Origin: Dugong dugon
Taxonomy: Eukaryota > Chordata > Mammalia > Sirenia > Dugongidae
Length of the DNA: 64,000 bases
NCBI GenBank assembly: GCA_030035585.1
Contig: CM057465.1
Span: 5,865,501 to 5,929,500 of the forward strand
Direction of reading: 5' to 3'
Part shown: positions 52,800 to 63,422 of the stretch, piece after piece
Numbering within the stretch: the stretch's first letter is position 1
How the letters are laid out: every line of letters starts with the position of its first letter
Notes under the pieces: model-generated
Databases searched by the model: none
What the model saw: only the letters and a program-made list of their open reading frames with translations
What the model was told of the DNA's origin: nothing
Made by a program: the position numbers and the translations under genes

Positions 52800-54436
52800 C
52801 CTGTTTTTGTAAATGTTTGATATTGTCTGTTGTCTTCGGGGCATTCAGCAGTTATTTTTCTCATTTATTGACTGTAGATTTGTTTGTTGTATTTGGCTGT
52901 GTCTGAGCAGGCAGGCTGTGTGTTCTTTGTTGTTTGCTCGTCTGTGGGCACAATACTTTTTGCCTCCTTCTCTAATTGGCAGGGTCAGTCGCTCAGATAT
53001 GGTACAGCAGGGCAGGTCTAGCTGAAGAGGAGTTACTGGAACAGGTTGTTTGTGGAACTTGCTACAGCCACCAGCGCAGGTTGGTAATCAGTGCAGGGCA
53101 GGTTCCAGTAGGCCGTGCCTGTGCTGCTTGGTGGTGTGATGTTAAGTGCACGGTGCAGGTAGGCAGGATGTAGGAGGGAGATTGTTATGTGTGGAGCTAA
53201 GATGGATATGGGAGAGAGAAGAGAGGAACGGGAGCCAAAAACATACAAACAAACAAAAAAGTGCTAAGGGAGCTTGCTGTTGGAGTGGAGAGATGAGAGA
53301 CTATGACATGGAGAAAAACAAAAATGGGAAGAAGAAGGAAAAAAAAAGAAAAGAATGAATAAATAAAAATCAGAAAGGAGAAAGAACAGCAAAGCTCCCA
53401 GGGATCCCACTGGTGTAGCTAAGAGGTCTGGGTAAGTTGTTCTCAGGTGTTGCAGTACAGCCTGGCTAGAAGGCGTAGAGGTATACAACTCCAGATATTC
53501 AGGGAACAGAAAGAGAAGGAAGGTATAGAGAGACAAGAAACTGAGTGATGAAGAAAGACAAAAGGGGAAAAAGAGGGAAAAGAAAAAAACTAATAAAAAA
53601 AAAAAAAGAACAGGAAAAGCCCCCAAAAAAAGAAAGGAAAAAAAAAAAAAAGAAATGTCCTCAGGGATCCCTCTGTGTGTCTGTGCAAGCCGAGGGGGAA
53701 GGTTCCAAGACACGCAGCACCACCTGGCCAGAACAGGCTCCCAACTCAAGAAAAGGAAAAGAAAACGAACAAACAAAAGCCCCGGGATCCCACCAGCATG
53801 GCAGCCCAGACCGGGAAGCAGTTCCACACTCCAACAGAGCTCTGCAGCCCCTCAGGAAGAAGCAAAGACGGCGCATGGAGCCAGGTATTTGAGCAAAAGG
53901 AGGGGGAGGTGGTGAGAGGTAAGGAAGAAATCAAAAGAAGCAGAGAAAAAGCAACACCAGCAGCCAATAAATGGCACTAAGAGAGCCTGTGAGTGCAGGT
54001 GCGTGGAATCCAAGCAGCCGTTGCTTCCTGGACAAGAAACTGTGGCCGTGGGAAGCAGAGGAGGCTGAGTGGGGGTGAAGAAGGGTGGGGGGATGGGAAA
54101 GTGTATATTGCAAATTACCAGTTGTTCTGTCTCCTGCTGGAAGCTCCGTGAAGCTGCTTTCTCATACCCCCATTTGCTGGTCTCTGATAGGAGTCTGAGA
54201 TGGCAGATCCACGCTGCGTTAGCTGATAGGGGACCTCTGCATGAATCTCTCCTCGCTCTCCATTCTCTGTCAGTTTTCTCACTCCACTGGTGCTTGGCTG
54301 AGTTCTTTATCTCTTCATTTGATGTTTTAGGGTTTCAGGATTGCTTTTTTCTCTGTTTGGCTTAGTTTTTCAGATCTTTGCTGTGGAGGGATGGTGTGGT
54401 GTTTCTGTCTAGAGCACCATTTTGCAGGAAGTCGAG
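52800..54436 (-). promoter_or_regulatory. 5' UTR / presumed internal promoter of the HAL1-like LINE
   Basis: Non-coding 5' region. Its plus strand is strongly A/G-rich at 53280-53660 (A runs, GGAAAAAG units), so the sense strand is pyrimidine-rich. A 187-codon frame at 53827-53264 consists largely of Phe/Leu/Ser from T runs and is not credible as a protein. Confidence 0.55.
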
Positions 54437-54754
54437 CCAATCTTTTTTGAGATATAAAAGAGAGAAGCGAGCAGAGACACATGGGGACCTCATACCACCA
54501 AGAAAGCAGAGCCGGGAGCAGAACGCATCCTTTGGACCTGAGGTTCCTGCACTGAGATGCTCCCAGACCAAGGGAAGACTGATGACAAGGACTTTCCGCC
54601 AGAGCTGACAGAGAGAGAAAGCCTTCCTCTGGAGCTGATGCCTTGAATTTGGACTTGTGGCCTTCTGGACTGTGAGAGAATAAATTTCTCTTTGTTAAAG
54701 TCATCCACTTGTGGCATTTCTGTTATAGCAGCACTAGAGGACTAAGGCACTCCC

Positions 54755-54842
54755 CTCCTCCTCCTTTTTTTTTTTTTTTCCCTGAAGTTGTTTGAATTGG
54801 CTTCTGTCATTTGTCATTAGAAAAATCCTGACTAACACACAA
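54755..54842. repeat. T-rich low-complexity DNA
   Basis: A CCTCCTCCTCC and poly(T) run at 54755-54781 follows the LTR, then unique AT-rich sequence. Confidence 0.6.
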
Positions 54843-55066
54843 GTCAGCAAGCTATAGTGAGGGGCAAAATTCCTAAACTAAGAGTGGATTTTAATTTTTT
54901 AAAGAGTTGTAAAAGAAGAAGGAGGAGGAGGAGAAGAAGGAGAAAAATAACAAGAAGAAAAAGAAGGAGGAGAAGAAGAAGAAGTAACAGAGACTGAATG
55001 TGTTCCTGCAAAGTCTAAAATGTTTACTACCTGGTCCTTTACAGAAAAAGTTTGTTGACATCTGGA
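54843..55066 (-). mobile_element. DNA-transposon relic with GAA/GGA expansion
   Basis: GTCAGCAAGCTAT at the left end and AAAGTTTGTTGAC at the right end are imperfect inverted termini. CTAAAATGTTTACTACCTGG-TCCTTTACAGAAAAAG is familiar from a non-autonomous hAT-type mammalian transposon whose name I cannot give with certainty. The centre is replaced by a (GAA/GGA)n tract at 54915-54985. Confidence 0.6.
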
Positions 55067-55410
55067 CATTACTTACAAAAATTCCTGACTGAACATTTAG
55101 TTCACTTATTTTCATCTTTCCTTTCAGTAATGAAAGCAATGCATTTGCCTCTGAGTTTAGCTTTGACTGCCTTCAGCAAGTTTTGGCATGTAGTGCAACA
55201 GAGGTTATTTTCACAACTATCTTCCCCCACTCAAGTGCTGCTATTGAGACTTTCCTTTCCATACTCATTGCCCACCACTGACACAACCCCTGTCTTGGGA
55301 GGGCTTCAGAGTATTCTCTGAAGAGGAAGGTGACTACACAGGGAAATTTGGATAAGAGGTGAAAAGTCCTGGGCCATGGGCCCACATCCTTCCACTGGAA
55401 AATTCATGGG
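55067..55410. other. Unclassified AT-rich stretch, perhaps old L1
   Basis: TTTGCCTCTGAGTTTAGCTT-TGACTGC and GTTTTGGCATGTAGTG resemble antisense L1 ORF2 at low similarity. Nothing else is recognised. Confidence 0.35.
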
Positions 55411-55426
55411 TACTGAATTTGGAGAC

Positions 55427-55939
55427 TATCATGGATTGAATTGTGTCCCCCAAAAATATGTGTCATCTGGGCTAGGCCATGATTCCCAGTATTGTGTGAT
55501 TGTCCTCCATTTTGTCATCTGAAGTGATTTTCCTATGTGTTGTGGATTCTACCTCTATGACGTTAATGAGACAGGATTAGAGGCAGTTATGGTAATTAGG
55601 CAGGACTAAATCTACAAGATTAGATCGTGTTTTAAGCCAATCTCTTTTGAGATACAAAAAAGAGAAGCAAGCAGAGAGACATGGGGACTTCATATCACCA
55701 AGAAAGAAGTACCGGAAGCATAGCACATCCTTTGGACCTGGGGTCCCTGTGCCAAGAAGTTCCTTGACCAGGGGAAGATTGATGACAAGGACCTTCCCCC
55801 AGAGCTGACAGACAGAGAAAGCCTTCCCCTGGAGCTGGCTCCCTGAATTTGGATTTCTAGCCTCCTAGAATAAATTTTTCTTTGTTAAAACCATCCACTT
55901 GTGGTATTTCTGTTAAAGCAGCACTAGGTAACTAAGACA
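55427..55939 (+). mobile_element. MaLR-type solo LTR, perfect 5-bp duplication
   Basis: 513 bases from TATCATGGATTGAATTGTGT to CAGCACTAGGTAACTAAGACA. GAGAC at 55422-55426 and 55940-55944 is a perfect duplication and is itself RTE sequence (TGAATTT-GGAGAC | CATCTCAAG), so the LTR landed in an RTE copy. Confidence 0.92.
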
Positions 55940-56341
55940 GAGACCATCTCAAGAATAGATTTGACTCGTTGAACACTAATGACTGAAGACCAGACGAATT
56001 GTGGGATAACATCAAGGATATTAGGCATGAAGAAAGAAAAAGGTCATTAAAAAGAGAGGAAGGAAAGAAAAGACCAAAATGTATGTTAGAAGACACTCTG
56101 AAACTTGCTCTTGAATGTAGACTAACTAAAGCAAATGGAAGAAATGCTGAAGTAAAAGAGCTGAACACAAGGTTTCAAAGGGTGGCTTGAGAAGACAAAG
56201 TAAAGTATTATAATGACATGTGCAAAGATCTGGAGTTAGAAAACCAACAGGGAAGAACACACCTGGCATTTCTCAAGCTGAAAGAACTAAAGAAAACATT
56301 CAAGCCTCCGGTTGCAATATTGAAGGATTCTATGGGCAAAA
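55940..56341 (+). mobile_element. RTE fragment, outermost of a three-copy nest
   Basis: Covers the linker before the RT domain, from GAGACCATCTCAAGAATAG to GAAGGATTCTATGGGCAAAA, matching 27850-28255 of the well-preserved copy. It stops exactly where another RTE starts with its 5' region. No continuation is seen after 62862, so its 3' part has been lost. Confidence 0.85.
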
Positions 56342-57020
56342 TCCCCACCCATCTCTCAGTTTGTCATACTGTGGTGGCTTGTGTGTTGCTGTGATACTGG
56401 AAGCTATGCCACCAGTATTTCAAATACCAGCAGGGTCACCCATGGTGGACAAGTTTCAGCAGAGCTTCCAGACTAAGATAGACTAGGAAGAAAGACCTGA
56501 CAGTCTACTCCTGAAAAAACTGGCCAGTGAAAAGCTTATGAATAGCAGTGGAACATTGTCTAATATCATGCTGGAAGATGAGTCCCTCAGGTTGGAAGGC
56601 ACTCAAAATACAACTGGAGAAGAGCTACCTCCTCAAAATAGAGCTAACCTTAATAAAGTGGATGGAGTCAAGCTTTCAGGACCTTCATTTGCTGATGTGG
56701 CACCACTCAAAATGAGAAGAAACAGCTGAAAATATCCATTAATGATGAGAACATGGAATGTATGAAGTATGAATCTAGGAAAACTGGAAGTCGTCAAAAA
56801 TGAAATGGAACACATAAACATTGATGTCCTGGGTAAGAGTGAGCTTAAATGGACTGGTATTGGCCATTTTGAATTGGGCAATCAGATGGTCTACACTGGC
56901 AGAGCTGACAAATTGAAGAGGAATGAAGTCGAATTCATTGTCAAAAAGAACATTTCAAGATCTATCCTGAAGTACAACACTGTCAGTGATAGGATAATAT
57001 CCATATGCCTACAAGGAAGA
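56342..57020 (+). mobile_element. RTE LINE, middle copy: 5' region and endonuclease start
   Basis: A nearly complete 5' end: CTCAGTTTGTCATACTGTGG, CAGAGCTTCCAGACTAAGAT, then coding sequence with the N-terminal part of the APE-type endonuclease (56700-57010; GKSELKW near 56836 holds the conserved Glu). It is interrupted by an AfroSINE at 57021 and continues at 57201. Confidence 0.88.
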
Positions 57021-57200
57021 CCCGCTGGTGCAGTAGTTAAAGAGTTCAGCTGCTAACCAAAAGATCAGCAGTTTGAATCCACCAGCAGCTCTTTAGAAAC
57101 CCTATGGGGCAGTTCTACTCTGTCCTTTAGCGGCACTAAGAGTCGGAATCAACTCAATGGCATGCGTTTTTTTTTTTTTTTTTTTTTTTTGTTTTTTTTA
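57021..57200 (+). mobile_element. AfroSINE with long T tail, target duplication present
   Basis: Starts CCCGCTGGTGCAGTAGTTAA and ends AACTCAATGGCATGCG plus an uninterrupted T run and GTTTTTTTTA. ACAAGGAAGA at 57011-57020 and ACAAGGCAGA at 57201-57210 are the duplication. It lies in the endonuclease coding region of the middle RTE. Confidence 0.92.
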
Positions 57201-58100
57201 ACAAGGCAGATCAGTTAACATGACTACTATTCAAATTTACACATCAACCACTAATGCCAAAGATGAGGAAATTGAAGATTTTTACCAACTTCTGCAGTCT
57301 GAAATTGATCAAACATGCAATCAAGATGCACTAATAATTACTGGTGATTGGAAACAAAGAAGGATTGGTAGTTGGAAAATATGGTCTTGGTGATAGAACT
57401 GACACCAGAGATCACATGATAGAATTTTGCAGGACCAATGACTTATTCATTGCAAATACCCTATTTCAACAACATAAATGGTGACTGTACATGTGGACCT
57501 TGCCATATGGAATACACAGGAATCAAATCGACTACATTTGTGGAAAGAGACAATGGAAAAGCTCAATATCATGAGTCAGAACAAGGCCAGAGGCCAACTG
57601 TAGAACAGACCATCAATTGCTCCTATGAAAATTCAAGTTGAAGAAAATTAGAGCAAGTCCACGAGAGCCAAAGTATGACCTTGAGTATATCCCACCTGAA
57701 TTTAGAGACCATCTCAAGAATAGCTTTGAAGCATTGAACGCTAATGACCAAAGACCAGACGAGTTGTGGAATGACAACATGGACACCATACATGAAGAAA
57801 GCAAAAGGTCATTAAAAAGACAGGAAAGAAAATACCAAAATGGATGTCAGAAGAGATTCTGAAATTTGCTCTTGAATGTCACATAGCTAAAATGAACAGA
57901 GGAAATGAAGTATAAACCCTGAATAGAAGATTTTAAAGGGCAGCTCGAGAAGACAAAGTAAAGTATTATAATGAAATGTGCAAAGACCTGGAATTAGAAA
58001 ATCAAAAGGGAAGAACAAGCTCAGCATTTGTCAAGATGAAAGAAGTGAAGAAAAAATTTAAGGCTCGAGTTGCCATATTGAAGGATTCTACGGGGAAAAC
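57201..58100 (+). mobile_element. RTE LINE, middle copy continued: endonuclease end and linker
   Basis: Runs from the middle of the endonuclease (ATTACTGGTGATTGGAAA, the TGDW motif) through the linker to GATTCTACGGGGAAAAC, where the inner RTE is inserted. It resumes at 61271. The stretch has frameshifts and stops. Confidence 0.88.
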
Positions 58101-60445
58101 AGTCCAGTTCCTCTGATTATTTGCTCAGCATACAGATTGAATAAGTATGGTGAAAAGATATAACCCCGACACACACCTTTCCTGATTTTAAACCATGCTG
58201 TATCCCCTTGTTCTGTTTGAACAACTGCCTCTTGGTCTAAGTACACGTTCTTCATGAACACAATTAAGTGTTCTGGAACTCCAATTCTTTGCAATATTGT
58301 CCATAATTTGTTATGATCCACATAGTCAGATGCCTTTGCATAATCAGTAAAACAGAGCTAAACATCTTTGTGGTATTCTCTGCTTTTGGTCAAGATCCAT
58401 CTGACATTAGCAATGATAGTCCTCATTCCACGGCCTTTTCTGAATCTGGTTTGAACTTCTAGCAGTTCCCTGTTGATGTACTGCTGTAACCATTTTTGAA
58501 TGATCTTCAGCAAAATTTTACTTGTGTGTGATATTAATGATACTGTTTGATAATTTCCCCACTCTGTTAAATCTCCTTTCTTTGGAATGGGTACAAATAT
58601 GGATTGCTTCGGCCAGGTAGCTGTCTTCCAGATTTTTTTGCATAGATGAGTAAGTCTATGGTATTCCATCAATTCCTGGAGCCTTGTTTTTTGCCCGTGC
58701 CTTCTTGGACTTCTTCCTTCAGTACCGTTGGTTCCTGATAATATGCTACCTCTTGAAATGGTTGAACATCACCCAATTCTTTTTGGTACAATGATTCTTT
58801 GTATTCCTTCCATCTTCTTTTTGTGCTTCCTGTGTCGTTTAATATTTTTTCCCATAGACTTCTTCATTTATTGCCACTCGAGGCTTTAATTTTTTCTTCA
58901 GTTCTTTCAGCTTGAGAAATGCCAAGCATGTTCTTCCCTTTTGGTTTTCTATCTCTAGCTCTTTGCACATGTCATTATAATGCTTTACTTTGTCTTCTTG
59001 AGCCGCCCTTTGAAATCTTCTGTTCAGCTCTTTTACTTCATCTTTTCTTCCTTTGGCTTTAGCTTCTCAACATTCAACAGCAAGTTTCAGAGTCTCTTCT
59101 GACATCCATTTTGATCTTTTCTTTCTTTGCCATCTTTATAATGACCTCTTGCTTTCTTCATGTATGAAGTCCGAAATGTCATTGCACAACTCATCTGGTC
59201 TTCGGTCATTAGTGCTCAATGGATCAAATCTATTCTTGAGATGATCTCTAAATTCAGGTGGGATATACTCAATGTCGTACTTTGGCTGTCCTGGACTTGC
59301 TCTAATTTTCTTCAACTTCAACTTGAATTTGCATATGAGCAATGGATAGTCTGTTCCACAATTGGCCCCTGGCCTTGTTCTGACTAATGATATTGAGCTT
59401 TTTCATCATCTTTTTACGCAAATGTAGTCAATATGATTCCTGTGTATTCCGTATGGTGAGGTCCATGTGTATAGTTGCCATTTATGTTGGTGAAAAAAAG
59501 ATACGTACTCTGAAGAAGTCATTGGTCTTGCAAAATTCTGTCATGCCATCTCCAGCATCATTTCTATCACCATGGCCATATTTTCCAACTCCAATCCTTC
59601 TTCTTTGTTTCCAACTTTTGCATTCTGATCGCCAGTAATTATCAATATGTCCTGATTGCACATTCGATCAATTTCAGACTGCAGAAGCTGGTAAAAACCT
59701 TCAATTTATTACTCTTTGGCCTTAGTGGTTGGTGTGTAAATTTGAATAATAGTCGTATTAACTGGTCTTCCTTGTAGGGGTACGGATATTATCCTATCAC
59801 TACCGGCGTTGTACTTCAGGATACATCTTGAAATGTTCTTTTCGACGATGAAAGTGAGGCCATTCCTCTTCACGTTGTCATTCCTGGCATAGTAGACCAT
59901 ACTATTGTCTGATTCAAAATGGCCAATACTAGTCCACTTCAGCTCACTATTGCCTAGGATATCAATGTTTATGCGTTCCATTTCATTTTTGACCATTTCC
60001 AGTTTTCCTAGATCCACACTTCATACATTCCACATTCTGATTATTAATGGATGTTTGAAACTGTTTATTCTCATTTTGAGTCCTGCCACATCAACAAATG
60101 AAGGTCTTGAAAGCTTGACTCTGTCCACGTCATTAAGGTTGACTCTACTTTGAGGAGGCAGCTCTTCCTCAGTCATATTTTGAGTGTCTTCCAACCTGAG
60201 GGGCTCATCTTCCAGCACCATATCAGACAATGTTCCACTGCCATTCATAAGGTTTTCACTGGTCAGTTTTTTCAGAAGTAGACTGTCACATCCTTCTTTC
60301 TAGTCTATCTTAGTCAGGAAGCTCTGCTGAAACCTGTCTACCATGGGTGACCCTGGTTGTATTTGAAATACCAGTGGCAAAGCTTCCAGTATCACAGCAG
60401 CATGCAAGCCACCACAGTTCGACAAACTGACAGACACATGGTGTC
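58101..60445 (-). mobile_element. RTE LINE, inner copy: inverted 5' segment
   Basis: Read on the minus strand this is RTE from its 5' end (near 60443) through the endonuclease (60017-59709, with SELKW) and linker to the RT, stopping just after NLYAEQIIR (58110). Its 3' continuation is not to the left but begins on the plus strand at 60446. This is the arrangement left by twin priming during target-primed reverse transcription. Confidence 0.92.
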
Positions 60446-61270
60446 TGAGAAGCTGGACTATATGAAGAAGAACGCAGCATCAGGATAGGAGGAAGACTCG
60501 TTTACAGCCTGCATTATGCAGATGACACAACCTGCTTGCTGAAAGTGAAGATGACTTGAAACACTTACTGATGAAGGTCAAAGACCACAGCCTTCAGTAT
60601 GGATTACACATCAACGTAAAGAAAACAAAAATCCTTACAACTGGACCAGTAAGCAACAGCATGATAAACACAGAAAAGATTGAAGTTGTCAAGGATTTCA
60701 TTTTACTTGGATCCACAATCAACTCCCATGGAAGCAGCAGTCAGGAAATCCAATGATGCATTCTTTGCATTGGGCAAATCTGCTGCAAAAGACCTCTTTA
60801 AAGTGTTAAAAAACAAAGATGTCAATTTAAGGACTAAGGTCGCCTGACCCTATGCATGTGAAAGCTGGGCAATGAATAAGAAACACTGAAGAAGAATTGA
60901 TGCCTTTGAATTACAGTGTTGGCAAAGAGTATTGAATATACCATGGACTGCCAGAAGAGCAAACATATCTGTCTTGGAAGAAGTACACCAGGATGCTCAT
61001 TAGAAGCAAGGACAGCAAGACTTAGTCTCACATGCTTTGGACATGTTATCAGGAGGGATCAGCTCCTGGAGAAAGACATCATGCTTGGTAAAGTAGAGGG
61101 TCAGCAAAAAAGGGGAAGACCCTCAGTGAGATGGATTGACACAGTGGCTGCAACAATGGGCTCAAATATAGCAACAATTGCGGGGATGGAACAGGACTGG
61201 CCAGTGTTTCCTTCTGTTGTACATGGGGTCACTATGAGTTGGAATGTATTAGACAGCACTTAACAACAAC
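60446..61270 (+). mobile_element. RTE LINE, inner copy: 3' segment in forward orientation
   Basis: Starts GAGAAGCTGGACTATATGAA, immediately downstream in the RTE of the point where the inverted segment ends. About 13 bases (GAGAAGCTGGACT, GAGGAACTGGACT in the inverted part) are present in both. It has a worn YADD region (CATTATGCAGATGAC) and runs to the 3' end GTCACTATGAGTTGGAATGT with a TAACAACAAC tail. Confidence 0.92.
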
Positions 61271-62862
61271 CTAACATGGGGCAAGTATTGGAAGACACAG
61301 GAAGCATCAAAAGAAGATGGAAGGAATACACAGAGTTATTGTACCAAAAAGAACCAGTTGATGTTCAACCATTTTAGGAGGTAGCATATGCATATGAAGG
61401 AAGAAGTCCAAGCTGCATTGAAGGCATTGGTGAAAAACAAGACTCCAGGAACTGATGAAATACCAATTGAGATGTTTCGACAAATGGATGCAGTGCTGGA
61501 GGTGCTCACTCATCTATGCCAAGAAATTTGAAAGATAGTTGCCTGGCCAACTGACTGGAAGAGATCCATATTTGTGCCCATTCCAAATAATGGTGTTCCT
61601 ACAGAATGTGAAAATTATTGAATAATATCATTAATATCGCGTGAAAGTAAGATTTTGCTGAAGATAATTCAAAAGTGGTTGCAGCTGTACATCAACAGAG
61701 AACTGCCAGAAATTCAAGCTGGATTCAGAAGAAGACAGGGAAAACAGATAATTGCTGATGTTAGATGACTCTTGGCTGAAAGCAAAGAATACCAGAAAGA
61801 TGTTTACTTGTGTTTATTGGCTATGCAAAGGCATTTGACTGTGTGGAGCTTAACAAATTATGGATAACATCGCAAAGAATGCGAATTCCAGAACACTTAA
61901 TTGTGCTCGTGGGGAACCTGTACTTAGACCAAGAGGTGGTTGTTGGAACAGAACAAGCGGATACTGTGTGGTTTAAAATCAGGAAAGGTGTGTGTCAGGG
62001 TTGTATCATTTCACCATACTTATTAAATCTATATGGTGAGCAAATAATCTGGGAAGCTGGACTATGTGAAGAAGAATGGGGCATCAGGATTGGAGGAAGA
62101 CTCATTAACAACCTGCCATATGCAGATGACACAACCTTGCTTGCTGAAAGCGAAGAGGACTTGAAGCTGTCACTGACGAAGATCAAAGACCACAGCCTTC
62201 ATTCAGTGTGGGCTGCACCTCAACATAAAGAAAACAAAAATCCTCACAACTAGACCAATAAGTAACATCATGATTAACGGAGAAAAGATAGAAGTTGTCA
62301 AGGGTTTCATTTTACTTGGATCCACAATCACCTCCTATGGAAGCAGCAGTCAAAAAATCAAATGACACACTGCGTTGGGCAAATTTGCTGCAAAAGACTT
62401 CTTTAAAGTGTTAAAAAGCAAAGATGTCACTTTGAGAAATAAGGTGTGCCTAACCCCAGCCACGGTATTTTCAATTGCCTCAAATGCTGGACAATAAATA
62501 AGACTGAATAAGAACTGATGCCTTTGAATTATGGTGTTGGCGAAGAATATTGACTATACCATGGACTGATAAAAGAACAAACAGATCTGTCTTGGAAGAA
62601 GTACAGCCAGAATGCTCCATAAAAGCATGAAAGGTGAGACTTTATCATGTACTTTGGACACATTATCAGGGGACCAGTTCCTGGAGAAGGACATCATGTT
62701 TGGTAAAGTAGAGGTGAGAGAAAAACAGGAAGACCCTCAATGAGATGGGTTAATACAGTGGCTGCAACCATGGGCTCAAGCATAACGATTGTGAGGATGG
62801 CACAGGACTGGGCATTGTTTCATTATGAGGCAAAACTGACTCGACAGACCCTAACAACAACA
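61271..62862 (+). mobile_element. RTE LINE, middle copy: RT domain to 3' end
   Basis: Picks up at ATGGGGCAAGTATTGG, matching the point where the copy was cut at 58100, and continues through the RT: FIGYAKAFDC-like residues near 61817 (Asp to Gly in the first catalytic box), a 147-codon open stretch at 61810-62253 with an intact YADD near 62121-62132, and the 3' end with CTAACAACAACAGC. Confidence 0.9.
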
Positions 62863-62874
62863 GCATGCAGTCAG

Positions 62875-63076
62875 GGACGGGTTCTTGGTGGTGACCTGGT
62901 TAATCTCTTGGCTGCTAACAAGAAAGTTCAGTGATTTGAACCCACCAGCTGCTCCACGGGAGAAAGATGTGGCGGTCTGTTCCTGTAAAGATTACAGCCT
63001 TGGAAACCCTCTGAGCAATTCTATTCTGTCCTATAGGATTGCTATGAGTCGGAATTGACTCAATGGCGAAGGGTTT
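62875..63076 (+). mobile_element. AfroSINE, target duplication present
   Basis: GGGACGGGTTCTTGGTGGTG head and GACTCAATGGCGAAGGGTTT tail. ATGCAGTCAG (62865-62874) and ATGCAGGCAG (63077-63086) flank it. Confidence 0.9.
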
Positions 63077-63086
63077 ATGCAGGCAG

Positions 63087-63300
63087 CTGTTGATGGAATG
63101 TTACCATTTCACAGCAATCAGAAAAAAAGCTAGTGTAACTAGATGACCAGCTTGTCCCAGTTTGCCTGAGACTGTCCCAGGTTTAAAACTGAAAATCTCC
63201 CAGCCTAGACACCCCCTTAGTCCTGACCAAGATGGCTGGTCACCCTAACTGTGGCTCTCCCACCTGGTCACACATGTGACATTCTCTAGAATGGTGATGT
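63087..63300. mobile_element. Small DNA-transposon relic with inverted ends (tentative)
   Basis: GTAACTAGATGACCAGC at 63135-63151 and GGCTGGTCACCCTAAC near 63235-63250 are imperfect inverted repeats bracketing CTTGTCCCAGTTTGCCTGAG-ACTGTCCCAGG. This texture is known from non-autonomous mammalian DNA transposons. I cannot assign the family. Confidence 0.4.
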
Positions 63301-63422
63301 TATGAGTTGAACAGTGTGCACCCCCAAAAAAATATGTGTTGGAACCCTAAGTCTTATACGTATGGAAGTCATCCTGTGTGAGAATATGGTTTTCTTTGTT
63401 ATGTTAATGAGGTCACATCAGT
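63301..63422 (+). mobile_element. MaLR LTR 5' fragment
   Basis: TGAGTTGAACAGTGTGCACC-CCCAAAAAAATATGTGTTGG and GTTATGTTAATGAGGTCACA are the 5' third of a MaLR LTR, cut by the RTE that follows. Confidence 0.65.

Larger units (their letters stand above)
50341..54436 (-). mobile_element. HAL1-like LINE: ORF1 only, no visible ORF2
   Basis: A 4.1-kb element on the minus strand, flanked by CCAATCTTTTTT at 50329-50340 and 54437-54448, a perfect 12-bp target duplication. Its 5' end reads TCGACTTCCTGCAAAATGGT-GCTCTAGACAG. A 5' UTR of about 1.6 kb follows, very T/C-rich in sense, then ORF1 (about 52794-51830), then 1.5 kb of 3' UTR ending in an A-rich tail (T run from 50341 on the plus strand). An intact L1 would have nearly 4 kb of ORF2 between ORF1 and the 3' UTR; here no endonuclease or RT motif is present. 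This is the layout of half-L1 (HAL1) elements. The element could also be an L1 with an exact ORF2 deletion. Confidence 0.85.
50135..54749 (+). mobile_element. MaLR-type LTR split by a 4.1-kb HAL1-like LINE
   Basis: The 5' part (50135-50340) and 3' part (54437-54749) together make one LTR like that at 44671. CTCCC at 50130-50134 and at 54750-54754 is a perfect 5-bp duplication for the whole LTR, so the LTR was intact before the LINE arrived. Confidence 0.92.

Noticed and set aside
53264-53827. 187-codon frame in the 5' UTR of the HAL1-like LINE
   Set aside because: Mostly Phe/Leu/Ser from pyrimidine runs. It does not resemble a known LINE protein and sits in a region expected to be non-coding.
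54327-54704. 125-codon minus-strand frame near the LTR
   Set aside because: Antisense translation of the MaLR-type LTR. The same peptide pattern appears antisense to the LTR at 8813 and at 9617.
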